A stretch of DNA of 63,583 nucleotides from Flavobacteriales bacterium (GTDB lineage Bacteria > Bacteroidota > Bacteroidia > Flavobacteriales_D > Crocinitomicaceae): positions 1-63,583 of the forward strand of contig JADFAL010000038.1 of assembly GCA_015665275.1 (NCBI GenBank), given 5' to 3'. A program made the position numbers and the translations under genes. This document shows, piece by piece, positions 33,902-42,206 of this stretch. The notes under the pieces were generated by a model. That model did no database searches and was not told the DNA's origin. It saw nothing but the letters and a program-made list of their open reading frames with translations. The stretch's first letter is position 1, and each line of letters opens with the position of its first letter.

Positions 33902-34672
33902 TTGTATAGTATTTTATTCGCCATTGGAGGCTATCTGTTATTAGGAAATATTTGGGGAGGAGTCCTCGGTTTTATTATTGGAGGAGGAGTTGATAACTAT
34001 CGACGTATTCAAGGTGCTGCGCAACGAGCAAACGGAGGGAGAAGAGTTTCTCCGGAAGAAATGTTCCAGTATTATCAGAAGCGTTCCACCTCTAACGATG
34101 TTCCAACCATGTTGATGGCTTTGTCAGCAGCTGTAATGAAGGCCGATGGCAAAGTGTTGAAGTCAGAGTTGAACTTTGTGAAGTCCTTCTTCACGCAGCA
34201 ATTTGGGGCACAATACTCGCAACAGCACTTACAAACGCTGAAAAAATTCCTGGATTCCAACGAAATTCCGCTGCAGCGGATCTGTAATGATATTAAGTTG
34301 AGAATGCAGCCTGAGGTTCGCGTTCAATTGTTGCATTATATGTTTGGTATAGCAAAAGCCGATGGAGATGTGTCTCCATCGGAAATCAATGTAATTAGTC
34401 GAATTGCCGATATGTTGGGCGTTTCGCGTCAGGATTTCGAATCCGTGAAGAACATGTTCTACCGCAACGTTGACTCCGACTATAAAGTTTTGGGTGTTGA
34501 AACGGATGCAACAGATGAGGAAGTGAAAAAGGCGTATCGAAAAATGGCCATCAAATTCCACCCGGATAAAGTAGCCCAAATGGGAGAAGAATATCAGAAA
34601 GGTGCGAAAGAGAAATTCCAGAAAATTCAAGAATCCTACGAAGCAATTAAGAAGCGAAGAGGGATGAAATGA
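33902..34672 (+). CDS. DjlA-like membrane J-domain protein with TerB-like domain
   Basis: Co-chaperone of 256 residues. A glycine-rich N-terminal membrane helix (residues 3-28, GNIWGGVLGFIIGGG) anchors it. A TerB-like helical domain (about 58-175, two acidic helices with ADGKVLKSELN and KADGDVSPSEINVIS) follows, then a J domain near 190-256 with the HPD tripeptide (AIKFHPDK). This order matches E. coli DjlA. There is no ATG at the 5' end of the frame: a TTG at 33902 lies only one base after an AAGGAG stretch, so the start may be TTG or a rare ATT at 33911. It follows htpG by 48 bases. Confidence 0.87.
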   Translation: MYSILFAIGGYLLLGNIWGGVLGFIIGGGVDNYRRIQGAAQRANGGRRVSPEEMFQYYQKRSTSNDVPTMLMALSAAVMKADGKVLKSELNFVKSFFTQQFGAQYSQQHLQTLKKFLDSNEIPLQRICNDIKLRMQPEVRVQLLHYMFGIAKADGDVSPSEINVISRIADMLGVSRQDFESVKNMFYRNVDSDYKVLGVETDATDEEVKKAYRKMAIKFHPDKVAQMGEEYQKGAKEKFQKIQESYEAIKKRRGMK

Positions 34673-34729
34673 GAAAGTGTAGCTTTCCAAAGAACGTGGT
34701 TGAGCCAAACTGGTTAGAAAACCGAGGAT

Positions 34730-34769
34730 AAAAAGAAAAGGTGCTTACGAATAAGTACCTTTTCTTTTT
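34730..34769. terminator. Strong bidirectional terminator
   Basis: A 17-base stem (34730-34746 with 34753-34769, one G-T pair) around a 6-base loop, with A-run and T-run arms. It lies between the J-protein (+) and the metalloprotease (-), 14 bases from the latter's stop. Confidence 0.85.
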
Positions 34770-34783
34770 GGAAGTAGTGTAGG

Positions 34784-37700
34784 TTATAATTTCACTATCG
34801 ATCGAACCGTCGTATATCCATTCAATTCGAAAGTATATGTTCCCCGTGCTAAGTTCCCCATGGTAATGTGATTGGTTCCTTCATGAAGAGGACCTTGCAT
34901 TACCACGCGACCTGTCGCGTCATACATCGTAAATTGTTTAGCATCAAGTTCGCCAATTTCTACCGTCAATTCGCCGTACGTAGGGTTCGGGAAGATGGAG
35001 AAAGAAGCCGCATCGAATTCATCAATTCCAATCGTGTTAATCGTCATACAAATCGATGTGTCTGAACATGCTCCGTCAGTTACAATAACCGCGTAGTTTC
35101 CATTTGCTGTTGCATCAAATGTAAGCGCCGTTGCTCCAGCGATTGGCGCATTATTGTTATCACAATCAATCCATTGGTAGGCAGTTCCAAAAATGTAATC
35201 TGCCTGAAGCGTGTTGTAATCCAACTGCGTCACACCATTGTCAACGTTTGTAACGGTCAGAAGAAGTGTCACAACCGAATCACATCCGTTGGAAGCACCT
35301 CCTGCAATTGTAAATGTTGGCGTGTTCGTTGAGCTCGTGTAGGTGTTTCCGTCAATCCATGTGAAGGGGCCACAAGAAGTCTGGCTATCTGATCCAAACA
35401 CACTGCTCAGGATGCTCAAGTTCAACGTTACAACTGAATCACATCCATTGCTTCCTGTCAAAGTAAACGTCGCTGTGTTATTAGATGTAGTGTATGTGTT
35501 CCCATCAATCCACGTGAATGATCCACAGGTTGTTTGAACATCTGTCCCAGTAGAAGGACTATTTACAGTTAAGTCCAATGTGATGATAGAGTCACAACCA
35601 ACACTGTTCGTTGTTGTAAACGTCGCAGTATTGGTAGACGATGTATACGTATTTCCATCAATCCAAGTGAATGCACCACAAGACGTTTGAACATCTGTAG
35701 ATGCGGAGTTGTTATTGATCGTTAGATTCAACGTAATTACAGAATCACACCCAACGCTATTCGTTGTAGTGAATGTGGCTGTGTTGTTTGATGAAGTATA
35801 AGTGTTTCCATCGAGCCAAGTAAATGATCCACATGCGGTTTGAGCATCTGTTCCCGTCGTTGCATTATTGATGGTCAGATTCAAAGTGATTACTGAATCA
35901 CATCCTGCGCTGTTCGTTGTCGTAAACGTAGCTGTGTTATTCGATGATGTGTAAGTATTCCCATCAATCCACGTGAACGTGCCACATGCCGATTGAACAT
36001 CAGTTGACGTTGTTGCATTGTTTACAGTTAAGTTCAAGGTCACAATCGAATCACATCCGTTTACCGAACCTCCAACAATTGTGAATGTTGCCGTATTGTT
36101 TGAAGATGTGTACGAGTTTCCATCAATCCATGTGATAGGCCCACAAGAAGTTTGTGTATCCACTCCTGTTACGCTGGTGTTAATGGTTAAGTCCAAAGTA
36201 ATTACTGAGTCACAACCTACGCTGTTCGTTGTGGTAAACGTCGCGGTGTTGTTGGATGAGGTGTACGAGTTTCCGTCAATCCATGTGTAAAAACCACAAG
36301 CCGACTGAACATCTGTTGATGTTGTGGCATTGTTGATGGTCAAATCCAAAGTGATAACCGAATCACATCCAACACTGTTTGTTGTGATAAATGTTGCTGT
36401 ATTGTTCGATGAAGTGTATGTGTTTCCATCTAGCCAAGTATACGTTCCACATGCCGATTGAACATCCGTAGAAGTTGTGCTGAAGTTCACCGTCAAATCC
36501 AATATCACCAGTGAATCTGCTCCGTTTGATGCTCCTCCCGGGAGTAGGAATGTAGCTGTGTTATTGGAAGCTGTATACGTGTTTCCGTCAATCCATGTGT
36601 AAGAGTCACAAGCTGTTTGAACATCCGTTCCTAACTCTGTAGGCAGTGGAGTAGTACAAATTTCAATAGCCCATCCTGTTAATGCTCCACCATCTAGGTT
36701 GAATGCATCTTCAATAGTCAAGGTCCATGTTCCGTTCGGGTTCTCTCCATCAAATGCACTTAACACTTGATTCGGTTGATACAATCCTCCGCCAACTGGT
36801 GGACATGGAATCGTTCCGTAGGCTTGCGCAGATTCATCATCCAAAGCAATATCGAAATCATTCTGAGTAGTACAAATGTTATCAATCAATATTACGTTGG
36901 TTCCCGTTGGGCTCGTAAGTGTGAATATCAAATCACTGATATACGTGTGATTTCCTTGAAGCTGAACAACATTCAAATCACTGATCGTTCCTGTTGCCGG
37001 AACCGTTATTGTTGAAGTTACCGTGGGTGTTCCAGAAGCAGAAATGGCCACTGGTACATTCGTTGATGCATAGGTATTACATGAACTAGTCGTAAATGAG
37101 AAGGTAGCAGAGTATGGAGAGGTTCCGCATCCAGTTACCACTCGAACGCGCCAGTAGTACATCGTTGAGTTGCTCAAACTAGCCGAAGTATAAGAGTTTG
37201 TTGCCAACCCTGTTGCTTGATCTATAATGGTCGTAAACCCTGCGTCCGTTGCGATGTCGATCTCATACGTTGCGCCATTATCCGGTGAAGCTACCCAAGT
37301 GAATGTTGTACCTGTTGAAATTCCCGTAGCAGCATCTGCTGGAGTTGTTAGCGCAATTGCTGCCGGTGAACCATTGTTAATGTTTAAATCCAATGATAAC
37401 GACTGCGGTCCTGAAGTACTTGTTGCATCAACAGAGAAGGTATATGCTCCCGGTGTTACTGCTCCAATGTTTGAAATTGTCAATACGGTACTCGCTGTTG
37501 GCGTAACTGGATTCACACTGAAGTTAGATGTTGCCCCGGCAGGTAAACCGGTAACAGAAAGAGTAACAGGATCAGAATAGCCTCCAATCTCACCAATATC
37601 GATTGTATATACCGCGTCGTTTGGAGAACAAACGGTAGCTACGTTATTCGTTGTAGATAAAGTATAGTCGAATGTAGCTCCCGCAATCTCGAAATCATTG

Positions 37701-39643
37701 TCTGAAATATCGAAGAACGTTCCAGTGGTATTCACTACCATGATACGCGCAGTAGTTGTTGGCGTATTTGGAACTGTAACTGCATGTGATCCATCGTTTG
37801 GCGTATTCGTTGCTAATACAGTTGGATAGGTTAAACCTCCATCGGTTGATAGCAAGATGTCTACGTTGGAACAAGAAACCGGTGCTTGATCTGTATTTGC
37901 GACGTCCCAAGTAACTGTTTCTGTTGATAAGGCATTCCAAATAATTCCTGTTGCTGAAGGGTACAAAACGATGAATGGACCCGAGTTTCCGTCAATATCC
38001 ATTGTTACATCAACATAATCAGTACAAGATCCTCCGGCAGCATTGTCACGCGCCGTTACACGGAAGTTCATGGTTCTGGTTACGGTAGGTAGTACTTCCC
38101 ATGTAAACGGACCTCCATTGGATAAGTCAGTAAGGTTAGGGAAATAGCGTGTTGGACTCGTTGTTGAAGAGAAGCTACGGAAGTTTGGTCCACCGGTAGA
38201 AGTTGACACGGGCGGTTGTGTGCTCACCTGGTTGTTCATTTGCTCCCAGTTGTACGTAAGAATGTCTCCATCAGGATCTGTTGCGGTCGCTGTTAACTGG
38301 AAAGGTGTACCTGATGGCACTGCCACGTTCGCGTTCGTTCCAGTAATTGTCGGTGCTGAATTCGTTAATGGTGTTGAAACCTGACAAGTATGCCCATCGA
38401 TTTCCGCACCAATCTCTTGCATGCTGATAGCGTGAAAATGGTCGTCACTATTGTTTTGAACGTTCGGAGCACAAATTCCTGCGTAACCCATAATTGTACT
38501 TGCGCTTCCGGGCTCCATGGCTGTTGCGTTATTTCTATTACAGTTGTTATTCTGCGTATGGTTGGCGCCAAATTGGTGTCCCATTTCGTGTGCTACGTAA
38601 TCTACGTCGAATGGATCGCCTACAGGAGCACCACTTCCAGTTACGCCTCGAGCTTTATTTCCGCCAGCACAAACAACTCCAAGACCGGCAATTCCGCCAC
38701 CCCCGGTAGAGAATACGTGTCCTATATCGTAATTCGCCGAACCAATGGTTCCATCAACTTCGGCTTGATTCTGACCGAGCATAGTTCCTCCGTTGTTGTT
38801 TGTGTATGGGTCGGTTCCGGAGTTGGTGAAAATCAAAAGGTTGTTGTTTGCAATGATGTTCATTCGCACCGCGAAGTCACGTTCGTAGATCCCGTTTACA
38901 CGATTCATGGTGGTTACTTGAGCGGCCAAAGCGCCCGCTACAGTTCCTCCGTGGAAGGTAGTATACTCCCCAGTCGCAGCCAAAGCCAATCGATATTCAC
39001 GAAGTTCACACGTATTATAGGCCAATCCTTGCGGATCAACCGGAGTAGTTGTAATGCCTGTAGTTACCGAACAATCGATCATTTTAGAAACAGACGAGGC
39101 AAAATCAGTACGGTTATAAATAATGTAGTGCTGTGTATCGCCTCCTCCGAAAGAATACGGATCGATGAAGATGGTACTTTTACCAGCTACCATAATCATG
39201 GCATGGAAGCCTTGAGGAGTATAGTCGAAACGGACTTTTTTACCTGGGTCCGTTGTGCTCACTCCGGCAAATGTTCGGATATCCGGATACATCGTTTGAA
39301 GTGGCTCTTCCATGATTGGAGAATTCACAATACGGAATGTTTCCATAGATCCGTCAGGAAGAGGCAAGTCAATAGTAACGATCTTGGATTGCGCCAATAC
39401 GCTAAATTCCATTGGAGCGTCATCCAATTTTAGCAGAAGTTCCGATTCGTCCAAATGAACAGTTCGATAGGATGTTGGAACTATGTATCGCGTTCCGGAT
39501 ATCGGAATGCTTGACTCTTTCATGTTGGTCCAAGGGCCGGTTGCACTCAATGTTGAGTTATTGTCCTGTGCAAAAGCGAGATGACCGAAAACATGAAATA
39601 CAAGGAATACCGCCGTGAGACGGCGAAATAAGGAGGCTTTCAT
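34784..39643 (-). CDS. T9SS-secreted reprolysin-like metalloprotease, 1619 residues, nine-repeat C-terminus
   Basis: Extracellular zinc endopeptidase. A signal peptide (residues 1-25) and a propeptide-like domain lead into the M12B-type catalytic domain: HEMGHQFGANH at 352-362 (H352, E353, H356, H362) and the Met-turn STIMGYAGIC near 385. Ig-like and fibronectin-like domains follow (about 430-890), then a P/Homo B domain (about 895-1000) such as occurs next to subtilases. Residues about 1002-1468 hold nine imperfect 50-residue repeats, and the last 75 residues are a T9SS sorting domain (SIFPNPTYGELTVEIG, YDATGRVVMQG). Cell-surface release or attachment is expected. A one-mismatch -7 box (TACATTTA, 39669-39676) lies 25 bases before the ATG. 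Confidence 0.93.
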   Translation of the reverse strand: MKASLFRRLTAVFLVFHVFGHLAFAQDNNSTLSATGPWTNMKESSIPISGTRYIVPTSYRTVHLDESELLLKLDDAPMEFSVLAQSKIVTIDLPLPDGSMETFRIVNSPIMEEPLQTMYPDIRTFAGVSTTDPGKKVRFDYTPQGFHAMIMVAGKSTIFIDPYSFGGGDTQHYIIYNRTDFASSVSKMIDCSVTTGITTTPVDPQGLAYNTCELREYRLALAATGEYTTFHGGTVAGALAAQVTTMNRVNGIYERDFAVRMNIIANNNLLIFTNSGTDPYTNNNGGTMLGQNQAEVDGTIGSANYDIGHVFSTGGGGIAGLGVVCAGGNKARGVTGSGAPVGDPFDVDYVAHEMGHQFGANHTQNNNCNRNNATAMEPGSASTIMGYAGICAPNVQNNSDDHFHAISMQEIGAEIDGHTCQVSTPLTNSAPTITGTNANVAVPSGTPFQLTATATDPDGDILTYNWEQMNNQVSTQPPVSTSTGGPNFRSFSSTTSPTRYFPNLTDLSNGGPFTWEVLPTVTRTMNFRVTARDNAAGGSCTDYVDVTMDIDGNSGPFIVLYPSATGIIWNALSTETVTWDVANTDQAPVSCSNVDILLSTDGGLTYPTVLATNTPNDGSHAVTVPNTPTTTARIMVVNTTGTFFDISDNDFEIAGATFDYTLSTTNNVATVCSPNDAVYTIDIGEIGGYSDPVTLSVTGLPAGATSNFSVNPVTPTASTVLTISNIGAVTPGAYTFSVDATSTSGPQSLSLDLNINNGSPAAIALTTPADAATGISTGTTFTWVASPDNGATYEIDIATDAGFTTIIDQATGLATNSYTSASLSNSTMYYWRVRVVTGCGTSPYSATFSFTTSSCNTYASTNVPVAISASGTPTVTSTITVPATGTISDLNVVQLQGNHTYISDLIFTLTSPTGTNVILIDNICTTQNDFDIALDDESAQAYGTIPCPPVGGGLYQPNQVLSAFDGENPNGTWTLTIEDAFNLDGGALTGWAIEICTTPLPTELGTDVQTACDSYTWIDGNTYTASNNTATFLLPGGASNGADSLVILDLTVNFSTTSTDVQSACGTYTWLDGNTYTSSNNTATFITTNSVGCDSVITLDLTINNATTSTDVQSACGFYTWIDGNSYTSSNNTATFTTTNSVGCDSVITLDLTINTSVTGVDTQTSCGPITWIDGNSYTSSNNTATFTIVGGSVNGCDSIVTLNLTVNNATTSTDVQSACGTFTWIDGNTYTSSNNTATFTTTNSAGCDSVITLNLTINNATTGTDAQTACGSFTWLDGNTYTSSNNTATFTTTNSVGCDSVITLNLTINNNSASTDVQTSCGAFTWIDGNTYTSSTNTATFTTTNSVGCDSIITLDLTVNSPSTGTDVQTTCGSFTWIDGNTYTTSNNTATFTLTGSNGCDSVVTLNLSILSSVFGSDSQTSCGPFTWIDGNTYTSSTNTPTFTIAGGASNGCDSVVTLLLTVTNVDNGVTQLDYNTLQADYIFGTAYQWIDCDNNNAPIAGATALTFDATANGNYAVIVTDGACSDTSICMTINTIGIDEFDAASFSIFPNPTYGELTVEIGELDAKQFTMYDATGRVVMQGPLHEGTNHITMGNLARGTYTFELNGYTTVRSIVKL
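35240..36640 (-). repeat. Nine tandem coding repeats of about 155 bases
   Basis: Nine units, each about 50-54 residues, with the pattern DVQ-ACG-FTW-DGNTYTSS-NTATF-TTNS-GCDS-ITL-LTI. Each has a fixed Cys pair (ACG and GCDS) and a Trp; the pair could form a disulfide. Units 2, 3, 5, 6 and 7 are nearly identical in the middle; units 1, 4 and 9 carry a longer GGAS/GGSV-NG loop. Confidence 0.9.
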
Positions 39644-40015
39644 CGTTGTTTTAGTTTTTGGTTTGGTCTAAATGTAATAAAGCTTAAGGAATTATAAAAT
39701 CATTAATTCTTAACAGAATCTGGAAAACGTGATAAAATATTCACGATTTCTCGCTAAGGTCAAGGGATTTGGAATTTATCCGGCCTCCTTTTTATCTAAA
39801 AGTCTGTAAATGAGTTGAATTATTAAGTTTTCAAGATGCCTCCAAGCGTGTAAACCGCGTAAAATGAAGGGGAGGGGCTAAAAATGCCCTGAAATTCTAG
39901 GATTGGAATATTTAGATTGTACAGAAATTTGTTCAGTGTGTACAGTATTTACTTTGCCCGAACTTGCATGTCATCGAAGAGCAACGGATCGGAAATTAGG
40001 TGCGCTTTATTAGGA
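39644..40015. other. Intergenic stretch with no gene
   Basis: 372 bases between the RsmI-like gene end and the metalloprotease start. It holds the -7-like site at 39669-39676 and A/T-rich sequence around 39680-39760; a small G-rich stretch lies near 39870. I see no reading frame of interest, no tRNA and no clear hairpin with a T-run. Confidence 0.6.
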
Positions 40016-40729
40016 TTATTGCACTTTCCCAATAGAAAAAATGGTAGGCTTCTTACTTAAATCATATGCCTTTTCGCGCCAGTCCAATACAGACATCGTT
40101 TGTATGTTCTCGTCTCCCATAGTGATATTGGAAGCAATGGAAAGCATAGTAACGTCGTTTAGTTCATTCAACAAATCTTCCAGTACATTCATATTTCGGA
40201 ACGGCGTATCCATGAACAAATGCGTCATGCCAGTTCTGCGTGTATCCGCTTCAAAATCTCTTAATCTTCGAATTCGATCCTTTCGCTCTTTGGGTAAATA
40301 CCCATGAAAGGCAAATTCTTGCCCGGAAAAACCACTTCCCATCAATGCCATCAATATAGATGAAGGGCCAACCAATGGTTTTACATGAATTCCATTGGAA
40401 TGGGCAACAGCAACTACTCCCGCACCGGGATCAGCAACACCGGGGCATCCTGCTTCTGAAAGTATTCCGATATTCTCGCCTTTAATAGCAGGTTGAACGA
40501 ACTTTCGAAGTTCGGACGGATCCGTTTTTCGGTTCAGAATGAAGAATCTTGAATCATCAATTGGGAATTCTCGATCCAACTTACGAAGGTAACGGCGTGC
40601 AGTCTTGATGTTTTCGACAATAAAACAGCGCAATTCAGTGGTTTGTTTAATGACTTCAGCAGGAATTACGTCTTCCGCCTGTTCTCCCCCCAACAGTGTG
40701 GGAAGCATATAAATTATTCCTTTCTTCAT
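40016..40729 (-). CDS. RsmI-like SAM-dependent methyltransferase (tetrapyrrole methylase fold)
   Basis: Protein of 237 residues of the tetrapyrrole methylase family, closest in appearance to RsmI (16S rRNA 2'-O-ribose C1402). The SEAGCPGVADPGAGVV motif near 95, VGPSSILMALMGSGFSGQEF near 125 and AFHGYLPKE near 145 are all present. It lacks the extra C-terminal RsmI domain, and I recall a short second RsmI-type paralogue as common in Bacteroidota, so the target is uncertain. Its start overlaps the end of the phosphatase gene by four bases. Confidence 0.85.
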   Translation of the reverse strand: MKKGIIYMLPTLLGGEQAEDVIPAEVIKQTTELRCFIVENIKTARRYLRKLDREFPIDDSRFFILNRKTDPSELRKFVQPAIKGENIGILSEAGCPGVADPGAGVVAVAHSNGIHVKPLVGPSSILMALMGSGFSGQEFAFHGYLPKERKDRIRRLRDFEADTRRTGMTHLFMDTPFRNMNVLEDLLNELNDVTMLSIASNITMGDENIQTMSVLDWREKAYDLSKKPTIFSIGKVQ

Positions 40730-41184
40730 GATTTCAAGTCTGAAATGATCTTAGATGTTGCTTCATCCAGCATATTGAATACGTCAACAAACCCTTGGTC
40801 TCCTCCATAGTAAGGATCAGGTACTGACATATTTTCTCCCGGGTAAATTTCGTTTAAAATGAGTTTGACCTTTTGCTTGTCTTCTTCATTCCGAGCAAGT
40901 TTGTACATATTATCGCGATTGCTTTCGTCCATAGCGTAGATCACATCGAAACGATCATAATCGGCTTGCACAAATTGGCGTGACGAAAGATCATCAATGT
41001 TTACGCCCATGCTTTTCGCTGTAGCGCGCATTCGAGGGTCAGGAGCATCGCCTGAATGGAATCCGGAAGTTCCAGCAGAATCTACTTCAATATCCAATCC
41101 TTTCTGAGCTACTTTATCTCGTAGCAGGCCATCCGCTATCGGAGAACGACAAATATTTCCCAAACAAACCATCAGAATTTTCAT
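40726..41184 (-). CDS. Low-molecular-weight protein tyrosine phosphatase
   Basis: Phosphatase of 152 residues. The P-loop CLGNICRS at residues 7-14 (Cys nucleophile at 7, Arg at 13) opens the protein, and the general acid DPYYGG lies near residue 122. Length and layout are those of the LMW-PTP/ArsC-like fold. It could act on exopolysaccharide kinases or small phospho-substrates; no kinase is next to it. Co-transcribed with the RsmI-like gene (four-base overlap). An exact -7 box lies four bases before the ATG. Confidence 0.93.
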   Translation of the reverse strand: MKILMVCLGNICRSPIADGLLRDKVAQKGLDIEVDSAGTSGFHSGDAPDPRMRATAKSMGVNIDDLSSRQFVQADYDRFDVIYAMDESNRDNMYKLARNEEDKQKVKLILNEIYPGENMSVPDPYYGGDQGFVDVFNMLDEATSKIISDLKS

Positions 41185-41188
41185 GCTA

Positions 41189-41196
41189 CAAAACTA
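41189..41196 (-). promoter_or_regulatory. -7 box of the phosphatase gene, predicted leaderless
   Basis: TAGTTTTG on the minus strand, then TAGC, then ATG at 41184. No clear -33 TTG at 17-23 bases. Confidence 0.5.
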
Positions 41197-41336
41197 CGAT
41201 TCCCTTCACTGAACGCCTAAAAATGTTCGGCCATTCTAAAGAAATATTCATTGCCTGTAGGAAAATCGCTCATTTTTTCCAACCGTAACCGATTGACTAT
41301 CGTTAGTTTATATGTAAGAAGCAAGTAAGCGATTAT

Positions 41337-42206
41337 ATGAGACAATTAAAAATAGCCAAGCAGGTGACCAACCGTGAAACGGCGTCACTTGATAAATACC
41401 TACAAGAAATCGGACGTGTCGATTTGATTACGGCCGACGAAGAGGTACGTCTCGCGCAACGCATTAGGGAAGGGGATAAAGAAGCGTTGGAGCGATTAAC
41501 GAAAGCAAATCTTCGATTTGTAGTTTCGGTAGCCAAACAATATCAAAATCAAGGTATGTCATTGCCAGACTTGATTAATGAAGGTAACATGGGACTTATT
41601 AAAGCGGCTGAACGTTTTGACGAAACACGAGGATTTAAGTTTATTTCTTACGCCGTTTGGTGGATTCGACAATCAATTTTGCAGGCTTTGGCAGAGCAAG
41701 CAAGAATTGTACGCTTGCCACTGAATAAAATTGGAACGATCAACAAGATCAATCGTGCCTATTCTGAATTAGAACAACGTTTGGAACGTCCGCCATCAGC
41801 TGAAGAATTGGCTGAAGAGTTAGAGATTTCTGTAAACGATATTCGAAATTCATTAAAGAACAACGGGCGTCACGTATCTATGGATGCGCCGCTAGTAGCA
41901 GATGATCAATCGTCATCGAGCATGTACGACATCTTACCAAACGACTCATTGCCAGGGCCTGAGAAAAACTTAGTACTGGAATCATTGCGTAAAGATATTG
42001 AACGGTCACTATCAACTCTGACTTCCCGAGAAGGAGATGTGGTACGTTTGTACTTTGGATTGAATGGGAAACACCCCATGACATTAGAAGAAATTGGAGA
42101 ACGATTTGAATTGACGCGTGAGCGTGTTAGACAAATCAAAGAGAAAGCGATTCGTCGATTGAAACATACTTCCCGCAGCCGGATGTTGCAATCATACCTT
42201 GGTTAA
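41337..42206 (+). CDS. rpoD: Primary sigma factor RpoD (sigma-A), short form
   Basis: Housekeeping sigma factor of 289 residues. Region 1.2 begins near residue 15 ([20 protein letters not shown]); region 1.1 is absent, as in other Bacteroidota primary sigmas. Region 2 (about 55-130) has [36 protein letters not shown]; region 3 has [15 protein letters not shown]; region 4 holds [20 protein letters not shown] near 243. The protein fits the TAnnTTTG promoters seen throughout the window. The stop overlaps the priA stop on the other strand by four bases. No exact -7 box in the 152-base upstream gap. Confidence 0.95.
   Translation: MRQLKIAKQVTNRETASLDKYLQEIGRVDLITADEEVRLAQRIREGDKEALERLTKANLRFVVSVAKQYQNQGMSLPDLINEGNMGLIKAAERFDETRGFKFISYAVWWIRQSILQALAEQARIVRLPLNKIGTINKINRAYSELEQRLERPPSAEELAEELEISVNDIRNSLKNNGRHVSMDAPLVADDQSSSSMYDILPNDSLPGPEKNLVLESLRKDIERSLSTLTSREGDVVRLYFGLNGKHPMTLEEIGERFELTRERVRQIKEKAIRRLKHTSRSRMLQSYLG

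Noticed and set aside
35240-36640. Repeats as a CRISPR or minisatellite array
   Set aside because: The units are about 155 bases, keep the reading frame and contain no spacers; they encode protein repeats.
38390-39433. Long plus-strand frame of 347 codons opposite the metalloprotease
   Set aside because: It is antisense to a clearly coding gene with signal peptide, HExxH motif and repeats, and its protein is Cys- and Arg-rich with no recognisable fold.
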